Shown here: one piece after another, positions 15,384 through 25,300 of the stretch
Position numbering within the stretch: the first letter of the stretch is position 1
Layout: each line of letters opens with the position of its first letter
IMG/VR virus record: IMGVR_UViG_3300034061_002572
Location: 1 to 64,000 of that record
Direction: 5' to 3' (one strand)
DNA from: a virus
DNA: 64,000 bases
Translations under genes and position numbers: made by a program
The notes under the pieces: model-generated
Told to the model about the DNA's origin: nothing
Databases searched by the model: none
What the model saw: only the letters and a program-made list of their open reading frames with translations

Positions 15384-17282
15384 ATGAGAACACATTGGGT
15401 AATGGACTATGAAACTCTTAGTAATTGTTTCATAGCAGTCTTTGAAGATATCAAATCTGAACATCAAGAAGTATTTGTGATTCATGAATCTAAAAATGAT
15501 ATTGTAGCTTTCTTATCATTCTTAATGAGACATGTCAATAATAAAGAATGGCATGTTAGTTTTAATGGTCTTGGATTTGATAGTCAAATTACTGAATACT
15601 GTATTAGATATGGTAATGATTTACTTGATATGTCAGGTGAGCAAATTGCCAGATTTATTTATGGTAAGGCTCAAGAAGTAATTAGAAGACAGAATGATGG
15701 TGAATTTCTTGAATTTAGTCCTAGAGATTTAAGTGTAAAACAAGTAGATGTTTTTAAACTTAATCACTGGGATAATCCAGCTAAAAGATCTAGTTTGAAA
15801 TGGATTCAATTTACAATGGACTGGCCAAATATCATAGATATGCCGATTCATCATAGTAAAGAAATCAAAGCAGAACAGATTCCGGATATTATCAAGTACT
15901 GTATAAATGATGTCAAGTCAACTAAGCAGATAATGCATCTTAGTAAGAGTCAAATAGATTTAAGAGGTAAATTAACTGATGAGTATGGTATTGATTTGTA
16001 TTCTGCTTCAGAGCCTAGAATATCAAAGGAGTTGTTCTTATATTTCTTGAGTAAAACTACTGGAATAAAGAAACAGGAACTTAGACAACTAAGAACCAAA
16101 AGAGAAAAGATTGTTGTTAATGATATCATACTTCCATATATTGATTTCAAGACAGCAACATTTCAAAACTTACTAAGAAAGTTTAAAGAAGTAGTTATTT
16201 ATACTGGAGAAACTAAAGGAGGGTTTAAATATTCTGTACATTATAATGGGGTAAAAACCGATTATGGTCTAGGAGGTATACATGGTGCCAGAGCAAGTAA
16301 AGTATATGAGTCAACAGAAGATATGGTCATTATGACTTCTGACGTAACTTCATTTTATCCAAATCTAGCTATTAGAAACAAATGGTCTCCAGCTCATTTA
16401 CCACAACAAGAGTTTTGTGATCAGTATGAATGGTTCTTTGATGAAAGAAAAATAATACCTAAGAAGGATCCTAAGAATTATGTTTACAAGATTATTCTTA
16501 ATTCAACTTATGGGTTGTCTAATGATGAAAACAGTTTTCTATATGATCCAGAATTTACCATGAGAATTACCATAAATGGTCAGCTAAGTTTGACTATGTT
16601 GTATGAAATGATTACTGAAGGTATACCAGGTGCAATTCCTCTAATGCAAAATACAGATGGTCTTGAGACTATGATTCCTAGAGAGCATGTGCAGAAATAT
16701 ATGGACATATGTGCCCAGTGGGAGAAAATTACTAATCTACAACTTGAACATGACAAGTACTCCAAACTTATTTTAGGTGATGTAAATAATTATATTGCTG
16801 TGACTGAAGATGGTAAGTCTAAATGTAAAGGTAGATTCGAGTATGACAATCTTGCTCTTCATAAAAATAAAAGCTTCCTTATTATTCCAAAAGCAATACA
16901 TGCTTATTTTGTTGATGGTATTAAACCTGAAAAGTTTATTAAAGAAAATCTAAACATTTTTGATTTTTGTGGTGGTGTAAAAATTAAAGGAGATTGGAGA
17001 TTTGAGGAACAATACATAGAAAGTGGTATATTCAAACAGAAACCACTACAGCATACAATAAGATATTTTATCTCTAATACAGGTAGTAAGATAATGAAAA
17101 GACATCTTACAGATGGCAGAGATATTCAGGTTGAAGCCGGTAAATGGTATCAAACCGTGTATATTGATCATTCAGATAAACCAATTTCTGAATATGATAT
17201 TAATTACGATTTCTATCTGAGTAAAATTAGAAAAGAAATAGAGTCACTTGAACCTAGTGTAAATCAATTAAGTTTATTTTAA
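15384..17282 (+). CDS. Family B DNA polymerase with 3'-5' exonuclease
   Basis: Replicative DNA polymerase. The exonuclease domain opens the protein: Exo I DYE at residues 8-10, Exo II FNGLGFDSQI near 55-64, Exo III YCINDVKST near 172-180. Polymerase motif A is SDVTSFYPNLA with Asp320, motif B is KIILNSTYG (Lys369, Asn373), motif C is QNTDGLE with Asn423-Thr-Asp425. Motif C is a variant of the usual DTDS, with the first Asp replaced by Asn. Motifs A and B are only about 50 residues apart, so the fingers are short. At 632 aa it is compact, as in crAss-like PolB enzymes. The start ATG follows a leader after a terminator, and the downstream gene follows by 1 base. Confidence 0.92.
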   Translation: MRTHWVMDYETLSNCFIAVFEDIKSEHQEVFVIHESKNDIVAFLSFLMRHVNNKEWHVSFNGLGFDSQITEYCIRYGNDLLDMSGEQIARFIYGKAQEVIRRQNDGEFLEFSPRDLSVKQVDVFKLNHWDNPAKRSSLKWIQFTMDWPNIIDMPIHHSKEIKAEQIPDIIKYCINDVKSTKQIMHLSKSQIDLRGKLTDEYGIDLYSASEPRISKELFLYFLSKTTGIKKQELRQLRTKREKIVVNDIILPYIDFKTATFQNLLRKFKEVVIYTGETKGGFKYSVHYNGVKTDYGLGGIHGARASKVYESTEDMVIMTSDVTSFYPNLAIRNKWSPAHLPQQEFCDQYEWFFDERKIIPKKDPKNYVYKIILNSTYGLSNDENSFLYDPEFTMRITINGQLSLTMLYEMITEGIPGAIPLMQNTDGLETMIPREHVQKYMDICAQWEKITNLQLEHDKYSKLILGDVNNYIAVTEDGKSKCKGRFEYDNLALHKNKSFLIIPKAIHAYFVDGIKPEKFIKENLNIFDFCGGVKIKGDWRFEEQYIESGIFKQKPLQHTIRYFISNTGSKIMKRHLTDGRDIQVEAGKWYQTVYIDHSDKPISEYDINYDFYLSKIRKEIESLEPSVNQLSLF

Positions 17283-17283
17283 A

Positions 17284-18525
17284 ATGCCAAAAAAGATTTC
17301 AGAATGTACAAAGGCACATTTAATTAGTGTGCCTTTACCGAACCATGCGGCTACTTATACAGTAATTAGCCACCAGTTTGTTATTGATTATGCATATCAA
17401 GCTCTTGCTAATGCAGGGTTTGGAATTGTAGAAGAGGAGTACAGATGTACTGCTGACGGACAAATAGCTCAAGGTATTTATAAACTACAGTTTATGAGTG
17501 ATCCTGAGTTGTCCATGATGTTTGCTTGGACAAACAGTTATAATAAGCAAGTAAAATTTAAGTGTGTTGTTGGTGCCTATATAAACAATACCGGGTCAGT
17601 AATGATCTCTGGAGAAGTTGGTAGCTGGGTTAGAAAACATATGGGAACTGCAGACACTGAGACAAAAGATACAATAGACAAATATATCAGTAATGCTCAC
17701 ATGTATTATGATCAGCTTTGTCTAGATAAAGCTACTATGGAAGGAATAACTCTTAATACTAGAAAGCAGGCCCAGCTCCTTGGAGTTTTGTTTGCTGAGT
17801 ATGGTATTTTGACTACTGAACAAGCTAGCTTGGTAAGAGATCAAATGAAGAAACCAGTACATGTATTTGCAGACAGCAGCAGTTTATGGGCTTTCTATAA
17901 CTATGTCACTGTTGCTTTACAGTTATCTCATCCAAAGACTTGGATGGAAGATCAAAGAATTCTTCATTATTTTATCAGTACTATTGGTAACTTTAATAAA
18001 CCGGCTGCTCCAGTTCAAGTACCAGTTATTGCTGTACCAGAATCGGAAGTAGTTGATCCATTGTATGCTATACCAGGTCAAACTAATATACTAGATCAGA
18101 TTGCTGAAATAGAAACACAAGTGACTGATAATCAAGTGGTGCAAGAAGAGGTAGAAATAGACACGGTTTTGCACCAGTCTGAAGAAGTTGTTGAAGAAAC
18201 AGATGAAGCTGAGGAAATTCCATTTGATATAGATGCTGATGATGATGCTGTGTTAGATGCAATACTTGTTCCAATAGAAAAACCGGAGCCTGAAATTACA
18301 GTAGAAGAAGATTTACTTCCACCTGGATTACTAGATGAAGCAGTAATGAAATATACTGATCCAGCAGGTAATACATTTGAAGCACCTATTATTCCTGATT
18401 TAAACAATCTAGCTGCAGAAGTTGTAGAAGAAATAGTTATTGATGAAAATGATGATTTTGATTTAGAGGATTTTATTTCAAATGATGATGAAGATGATCC
18501 GGATAGTATCCCGGACTTTTTCTAA
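17284..18525 (+). CDS. DUF932-like protein with acidic tail, 413 aa
   Basis: The N-terminal ~230 residues follow the DUF932 (phage/plasmid-like) pattern: YTVISHQFVIDYAYQALANA early on, then FAWTNSYNKQVKFKCVVGAY near 79-98 and MISGEVGSWVRKHMG near 108-122, which match the family's 'NSxDK...G' and 'SGE...KH' elements. The function of DUF932 is unknown. From about residue 245 the chain becomes an acidic tail with many Glu/Asp, ending DPDSIPDFF, close to an SSB-type tip. It follows the polymerase stop by 1 base, so a role as polymerase accessory is plausible by context. Two hairpins follow the stop. Confidence 0.75.
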   Translation: MPKKISECTKAHLISVPLPNHAATYTVISHQFVIDYAYQALANAGFGIVEEEYRCTADGQIAQGIYKLQFMSDPELSMMFAWTNSYNKQVKFKCVVGAYINNTGSVMISGEVGSWVRKHMGTADTETKDTIDKYISNAHMYYDQLCLDKATMEGITLNTRKQAQLLGVLFAEYGILTTEQASLVRDQMKKPVHVFADSSSLWAFYNYVTVALQLSHPKTWMEDQRILHYFISTIGNFNKPAAPVQVPVIAVPESEVVDPLYAIPGQTNILDQIAEIETQVTDNQVVQEEVEIDTVLHQSEEVVEETDEAEEIPFDIDADDDAVLDAILVPIEKPEPEITVEEDLLPPGLLDEAVMKYTDPAGNTFEAPIIPDLNNLAAEVVEEIVIDENDDFDLEDFISNDDEDDPDSIPDFF

Positions 18526-18528
18526 AGC

Positions 18529-18550
18529 ACTTGTCTTTTAGGGGACAAGT
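18529..18550 (+). other. Hairpin after the DUF932-like gene
   Basis: Perfect 7-bp stem ACTTGTC (18529-18535) / GACAAGT (18544-18550) directly after the stop codon. The right arm can instead pair further downstream: GGGGACA (18541-18547) is complementary to TGTCCCC at 18584-18590 in the terminator that follows. The two structures exclude each other, so this looks like part of an attenuator-like switch or simply a second end-stabilising hairpin. Confidence 0.55.
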
Positions 18551-18568
18551 ATAAACAATTAATAACTT

Positions 18569-18599
18569 GGGGATGGTTTAGGCTGTCCCCTTTTTTTTT
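18569..18599 (+). terminator. Intrinsic terminator before the MazG-like gene
   Basis: GGGGA (18569-18573) pairs with TCCCC (18586-18590), followed by nine T residues to 18599. The right arm can alternatively pair with GGGGACA at 18541-18547 (7 bp). The next gene starts 10 bases after the T run, so there is no promoter-sized gap. Confidence 0.8.
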
Positions 18600-18609
18600 A
18601 ACTTTGATT

Positions 18610-19032
18610 ATGGAAAAACAATTAAAAGCAGTGGCTGAGTTTCACAAAGCATTTAAACAAGTAGATGGTCAATGGCCACAGAATCTTAACAAAGATGAAG
18701 TTGTGTTAAGACATAGACTTATGGCTGAAGAAAATGATGAGTATCTTGATGCTTGTCACACAAATTCATTAGTAGAAATTGCTGATGCCCTAGGTGATCA
18801 ATTATACATTCTATGTGGTACAATACTTAAACATGGCATGCAACATATTATACAAGATGTATTTGATGAGATACAGGAAAGTAATATGAGCAAGCTTGGT
18901 GCAGATGGTAAACCAGTTTTAAGAGAAGATGGAAAGATTCTTAAGGGCCCTGGATACTTCAGACCAGACATTAGTAAATTTATTAAAGTTGACACAGATG
19001 CATCCAATAGTATTCAGGAAAGCAATGATTGA
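18610..19032 (+). CDS. MazG-like nucleotide pyrophosphohydrolase
   Basis: All-alpha NTP pyrophosphohydrolase of the MazG/PRA-PH type, expected to hydrolyse (d)NTPs to monophosphate and pyrophosphate and so shape the nucleotide pool during infection. The metal-binding pattern EExxE...ExxD is complete: Glu40, Glu41, Glu44 in AEENDEYLDA and Glu56, Asp59 in EIADALGDQL with Asp63. The C-terminal part (SNMSKLGADGKPVLREDGKI) is a conserved loop of this subgroup. ATG at 18610 is preferred over TTG at 18604, which sits in the leader after the terminator. 140 aa, typical length. The next small gene overlaps by 8 bases. Confidence 0.85.
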   Translation: MEKQLKAVAEFHKAFKQVDGQWPQNLNKDEVVLRHRLMAEENDEYLDACHTNSLVEIADALGDQLYILCGTILKHGMQHIIQDVFDEIQESNMSKLGADGKPVLREDGKILKGPGYFRPDISKFIKVDTDASNSIQESND

Positions 19033-19177
19033 AGCCTATATGGCAGGATTTGCAGCTGCTATAGAAGCAGGACTCAAAGATTATCCAACAAAACAAGAAG
19101 CCAGAGACTGGTTTGATAATGAGTATGGACAACAAGAGTCAGAAGAATGTGACTGTTGTGAAGATACAGAAGAATAA
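19025..19177 (+). CDS. Small hypothetical protein, 50 aa
   Basis: The frame is open further upstream, but the ATG at 19025 overlaps the previous stop (ATGATTGA) and gives a sensible 50-residue product: an N-terminal helix MIEAYMAGFAAAIEAGLKDY, a WFDNEYGQQ segment and an acidic tail with a CDCCED cysteine motif. Two adjacent cysteines with a third nearby could bind a metal, but there are too few ligands for a classical zinc finger. Probably translated by coupling to the MazG-like gene. It ends two bases before the terminator stem at the end of the plus-strand arm. Confidence 0.7.
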   Translation: MIEAYMAGFAAAIEAGLKDYPTKQEARDWFDNEYGQQESEECDCCEDTEE

Positions 19178-19179
19178 TT

Positions 19180-19208
19180 GGGGAGCCTTCGGGTTCCCCT
19201 TTTTTTTC
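19180..19208 (+). terminator. Intrinsic terminator at the convergence of the two arms
   Basis: Eight-pair stem GGGGAGCC (19180-19187) / GGGTTCCCC with a TTCG tetraloop (one G-T pair), followed by eight T. It closes the plus-strand arm. The minus-strand 46-residue gene ends at 19209, right beside it, so the same hairpin could also stop leftward transcription, although the T tract on that side is weak. Confidence 0.9.
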
Positions 19209-19349
19209 CTACCTACCCTGAGCCCTGTAAGCTTTCTTATAATGCTTAGAGCTTTTCATTTTAGAGTTTTTAGTTTTGCTATGTACACCAGGTCTAGATT
19301 TCTTAACCTTTACATATGCCTTAACTAATGTAGTTGATACTTTTGCCAT
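19209..19349 (-). CDS. Small basic protein, 46 aa, end of the late arm
   Basis: Read right to left from ATG (19349-19347) to TAG at 19211-19209, the frame encodes MAKVSTTLVKAYVKVKKSRP, GVHSKTKNSKMKSSKHYKKA and YRAQGR. It is strongly basic (about 15 Lys/Arg/His) with no acidic residue, so it probably binds nucleic acid or a charged surface. Similar short 'KKSRPGVHxKT...SKxYKKxYRGQG' proteins are, as I recall, common in Bacteroidetes phages with no assigned function. The start codon lies 6 bases after the stop of the 2,028-aa gene, so it is the last gene of the late unit. Easily missed by gene finders because it is so short. Confidence 0.85.
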   Translation of the reverse strand: MAKVSTTLVKAYVKVKKSRPGVHSKTKNSKMKSSKHYKKAYRAQGR

Positions 19350-19355
19350 TGCTGA

Positions 19356-22300
19356 TTAGTTTAGATTTTCAAATGCTTCATTCTTTTTAATAGCCCATAT
19401 AGGAGATACGTTTTTACCTTTGACTCCAAATATACCAAATAAATGATTCCAAAGTTTATAATGGTATTCACCATTTTCATCTTTATGCTGCCATGGATAT
19501 GGTCCAACATCTGATTTGTATAATCCTTTTTCATTTCCGGTCATCATATACCATAGGTCCATCATAATTTTAGAATATAAATCTAGTGTAGGTCCTGTAA
19601 CTATAGTAGTGCTATTAGTGAACTCTAACCACTCGTCCATACCAATACCTGGAATAGGAATAAATGACTCATTTTCTCTTTTTACCATGATTAACTGATA
19701 CAATGTATGATTAGCCAACCATCCAAATGTACCATATTGATCTTCTCTTTGTTTCATTTTTTCAAATCTGTCCTCATCTCCCTTATCATAACCAAAGATC
19801 ATTGTAACTGCTAATGCAAGTAATGCAAGATAAAGTCCTTCTGCAGCTACTTTTCTTAGTGCTACTTTTTCATCCTTAGTCATTATCTTCCAATACTTGG
19901 TTCCTTGACGGACAGTATTGTACATTGATTGGAAAGCCCTAATGTAATAACCTTTTGTAGTAGTACCCATATCCCAATCATACACTTCACCACCAAAGTT
20001 TTCTTTAGATGTATCAAACTGGAATCTATTCAAGAACATTGATGTAGCATACTTTCTATAGAAAGTAAATAGTCTATATGTAAGATATTTGTTAGCCTGA
20101 GGAGTATCCTGCTCAGACATTAGACCATTTAAGTTTTTACCAACTCCCTGAATTTTTAGTTTGAAATCATTAAATAATTTTGATTTAGAAATTACAAGTG
20201 GTTGACCTTCAGTTAATGTATCTGATGTTAGTTTATTTTTAGTTTTAAGTTCCTCAGCTGTCATATGATATTTTTTAGCAATAGACTCTAATGTGTCTCC
20301 TGCTTGGACATCATAATTAATTGGACTTGGTCCCCATTCAGGATTAATACCTTCTTTAAGTACCATTTGGTTATTTGCATCCAATTCAAATGCATCAACA
20401 TATTTGATTTTTTTTACGGTACCGTCTTTCTGAGTTTGTTCTATTTCTTTATGATACATCATACCATAGAACAACTGTAAGCCAGATTCAACTTCCATTA
20501 GTTTTCTTGAGTCATACATCCAAGTACCATCTAAAAAGTCTTTAACAAATGTTCTAGAACTTGATTTACCAAAGTCTGATTTTGTTTTACCTGTGATAGG
20601 ATCAAATCTTTCCATCATTTGTAAGTCTAGACTCTTTGGTCCTTTAGTATAAATTCCTTTTGAGCTCAGTTCTATGGTTGCTTTAAATGCTCTTACTCTA
20701 CCTTGTGCTGCAGATACAGCATTTAGATATTGACCTCCGGCAGTTTCAATCATTTTTTGGAATGTCATACCAAGTTTGTTTTTTAGTGCTGACGTAACAT
20801 CCAATGCAATGAATGATCTACTAGCTGCTCCCATTAAGTTATTGGCAATCTTAGTAACCCAAACATTTTCATTTTGGAACTGGGAACTTCCTTGACCATA
20901 GAATAATCTATCTATATAGTGACTGTATGCATCTGCTCTTTGGTTATCTCTTCTAAATTTATTCCGTCCTTTAGGAATAAATACTTGTTTACCTCTAGCT
21001 TTAGATGCTTGTTTACTAACTTTATTGGTTTCTTTAATAGCATTTTCCGGATCATTAAGAATATTCTTAAGTGCTTTTGCTATCGGTTCTTCCTCAATAA
21101 GAGCTTGTTGTTCATTCAGAGAGTGTAAATAAGTAGCCGTAGCAGTTAGTACATCTTGAGAAACTTCATTTGCTTTAATTCTATATAATCCTCTTACAGG
21201 GATCTCAGTTATAACTTCTCCTTGTAAGTCAGTCTCAATTAATAAACTATCTGTATCAAAATTAAATTTGTGTTCCGCGTCTTCAGCATCTTTTTTAAAC
21301 ATAGCAAGAGCCCCACCTTTTATTCCTTCAAGTTTACTTCCAAAGTCTGCTTTAGCTTGACCAGATTGAACATACTCAAGATTTGATTTTTTTCTAAATC
21401 TCGGCATGTCTAAATATAATTTAGATTCACTAGGTTTATCTTCTTGAATTTTTAAATACTGTTTTTTATAAGCCTCAAGTAATCTAAATCTAACTCCATT
21501 CTCGGCTTTAAGTTTATAGTACTCATCATTTATGAATTTTTTATCATAAGCACTATTTGGATCTCCTAAGTTATATTCTCTAGGTAAGAATTGTCCACGG
21601 TTATTAATCACAGTACCAATGTATTGAGATTTATCAGCTCCTCTAGGAATAGTCCTGTATTGATCTTTTACTCTTGTATAAGTATATTTAGAAACAGGAA
21701 CACCTAATACATCTAACTCAAGACCATTAGCCGGATTAATAATTTTAGTTTTTACATAATACTTAGAATCACTAGGACGTGTAACAGACCAAGCTTTTAT
21801 CCTATAGTATCTTGTAGTCTCTTTGCCACTCTTATCAAAAAATGTTTTGCTGTAATGATTTCTATCAAACCATTCAGCAAATGCTGAGTTTGCAGCTTTT
21901 ATTTGATAAATAGCCGCTGAATTAATAAACTCATCTGCAGTTTCAGTAGTAATAGATTGTACAGCTCCCATTCCAATAGTGTTATCCGGAAGAAGCTGTT
22001 GAATTTCAGTATCACCTACTACATCATTAAATGTTTTAAGGTAACTATCTGTAGCTGTTGTGTTTGTAATCTCACTCAATTCTTTGAATAGCATCTTGAG
22101 ATTAGTGAGTTCCAGACTTGATAGACCAAGGTCATTCTTTAAATCAAGCAACCTTGCATAATCATCTTGCTCAATTGAAGTCAAATCTTTTCCTTCTTGT
22201 ATCTTAGACTCATACTGGTCTAGTCTTAGTTTTTGCTCAGTTGATAAACCAGTCTTCTTATCAAATGCAGAATTCAATTCAACTATCTTGTCTTCAATAG

Positions 22301-25300
22301 ACTTTAGAAGTTTAGATTGATCAATACTTAGTTCCGCACCATTCGGTTCCCCATCTTTATCCGTTACTAAAGCAACAAGAGCAGATCTTTGTCGGTAATA
22401 CTCAGATAGTTCTCTCACAATATCAGCTTTCTGGTTCTTGGATCCTATCTCTCTTAACTGGGCATATATTTCCTGAAGTCTTTGTTGATATTCTGGAGTA
22501 GTTGCAATTTTTAAATTCTTGTTAAAAAACTTTTGCAACTCTTCATTAAACTGTTTCATCTTTGCCGGATCACTTTCATCATAAGTAATACCTTGAGCAG
22601 CTAATTCAACATTAACATAATTATCTAAGTCTCTTTGAAATTTAGCTGTGTCAGTTACAAACTCATTAAAGCCTGCAGATTTTCTTCTGTGATGTAGTCG
22701 GATTAATACCTTTTGAAGTTCATCACCTGTTTTGTATTTACCAAAGCTATCATAAACATTATAAAGCTCATCATAGTTTCTTTTAGCAATTTGTGAATCT
22801 GTAACTTCTAATACATCATCTAACTCAGTAAAAGGTTTCTTACTGTAAATTGACATCTGGTCAATGGCCTTTTGTCTTTCTAATAAAGCTTGTGTAGCTA
22901 CATCAGCTGGAATTACAATCTCTGTCTTAGTGGATGGATCATATACTCTGTTATCTTGGAACCAAATCTTCTGTACGTCATATACTTCTTTCTTGTATTT
23001 TCTATGCATGTACTTATCATTGAACTCCCAAATATCTTTTTGAGCTTGTCTTATTTTAGCAAGGTCTTCAGTTTCTCTAGCTTGTTCTAATGCATCATTT
23101 AACCTTCCTATCTCAGCTCTCCAACCAGTAAACTTATCAATCAAGGATAATACTTCAAATTCTTCATACTCTCCTTTGTCATTCTTACTTGGAATTTTAT
23201 CAGTAAACATTAATAGTTTAGCTAGTTGCCCTGTATCATTTGGATTATATCCTGCAGCTTTTAGTTCCGGAAGAATAGATGACATAAAATCATTCCACTC
23301 TGTATAACTTTTACTTTCTGCATTAGATAGTTTAGACTTCATATATCTTACAAAAGATCCTAAAGGATCATCTATATTAGAATATGGTGTCATCATTGAG
23401 GCCAGGATACCTAAGTCTCCAGCTTTACCTTCTAGAAGATCCGTTATTTTTTCTTTAGTGATAACCTTTGCAAAGTAAGATTGCACAGCATCAAGTATTG
23501 CTTTTTCAAATCTAGTAGGTTTTGGAAGTTTTAAATCCTTCACATCAAACCTTCTCATATCCTTAGTATTAACTATCTGGTCAACTACTGAATCTATTTC
23601 AGCATCCGTATAGTTGTCAGCCTTAAGAATATTCATCATCTTTTCTTTAAGAGAATTTGAAATTGATTCATTCATAAAGTCTGAATTCTCTACAATGAAA
23701 TCTTTCATAAACTCTTTCTCCAACTTTCTAGTCTCAGCAATTGTATTTCTTACTCTCTCACCTATAGCAGATAATTTTTTAGTTAATGCATTATCTGGTT
23801 CTAACTTAAGTGTATCTTTAATCTCATCTAGAAAATCATTTTGTCTTTCCAAAAACTGCTGATAATAAGCAAGTTTGGCCATTCCTTCATTAGTAAGATG
23901 TTCATTAGATTGTTTCATCTCATTAATTACTGTCTGAATTCTTTTTGTAAAGACCTCTATTTCACTTATACTGTTTATAAATGCATTAGCCCTGATTCTA
24001 AAATCAGTTTGTTGTTCTTCTATTTGTCTTAATAACTCTGCAGGATCTATAGAAGCTTGATTAGGATCAACAGTTTGTGAAGTTTGAAGATTATCAATCA
24101 GATTTCTTAGAATTCTCATCCCGTCTTTTCCCTGAAGTTTTTCTTTTAACTTATAAGGGCTATTTTTTAAAACTCCAATCTGGAACATTGCTTCACTATA
24201 AAATCTATTAATAGCTTCTAAGAAGTCTTTAGCATCCGTGGACTTTAAATCATTTAAGAAATCATCAATATCATTTTTAAACTCAGCATAGTCACTTGGT
24301 TCAAACTGTAAATTTTCAATCACAAAGTCTTCACCTAACAACATATCAGTTAATTGCTCTAAGTCTGTAGTTGACTTTAGTTTTTTCAAGTCAACTTTTC
24401 TCCCCATAACTTTATTTATGATTTGCTTGATAGCATATAATAGTAAGTCAATGAATGCTTTGAAGTTATTATCGTCTGATACAATACCATCAATTTTATT
24501 CATGGCATCTCTCTCTAAAGCAGTTACAAGACATTCTTCTTTGAACCGGTCAGACTCTTGGTCTAACTCTGGGTAAGTATTAGTTATGATATTGCTGATA
24601 TCTTTCCCATCTGCTGTAGTCATAAGCTTGAAATACAGATTTTCAAATAGGACTCTGTTATCTCTTGCAATACCTTTAATCAATGGATGTGCAAACTCAT
24701 GTATTAAGTTATCTACAGAAAACTTACCGTCTATAAAATAGATTTTATTATTAAAATAAAATGACGCGGCATTAGGTTTTAATGGTGTTTGAGTATCAGC
24801 TAATAACTCTTCTGCTTCTGACTTACTTATCATTTGATAGTCCATACCAAATGCAGCCTTAAACTTCTCTCCTAATTTTTGAGCAATCTCATTGGCTCTT
24901 GCCTTTTTAATTTCATCCTCATTCTTAGGAAACATTGAATACATCTGCTCCTCAATAGTAGTAGGTTCCTCATTAAATAAACTGATTTGACCTTTTTCTT
25001 TTATTGCTTTTTCAATATCAGAAATAAGTTTACCTCTTTCAATTGCTCTCTGCAGTTTTGCGGGAGCATCCAACATACCTTTTCTTTTAGTAACTATCCA
25101 GTTATATAAACTAGATTGACCTACAGGAACATAGTTAGCAAAGTAATTTATAGGAATACCCTTTCTAAAATTATCTGTATTCTTTTTATCAATAGCCTGA
25201 TTAAGTCTTATCTGATCTTCATTATAGATTTCTTTCTTAATTGAGATACCAAGATCTGTTTTAATATCAGCGGCAGTCATTATACCAAGATCTTTTCTAA

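Noticed and set aside
18599-18606. TAACTTTG, a match to the -7 promoter consensus
   Set aside because: It lies 3 bases before the ATG at 18610, so transcription would begin inside the gene.
19025-19177. Zinc finger in the 50-aa protein (CDCC)
   Set aside because: Only three cysteines close together and no histidine partner, too few ligands for a standard finger.
20541-20555. TTTAACAAAT core inside the 2,028-aa gene as a promoter
   Set aside because: It is within coding sequence with no gene start near it, and the extended core is not preserved.
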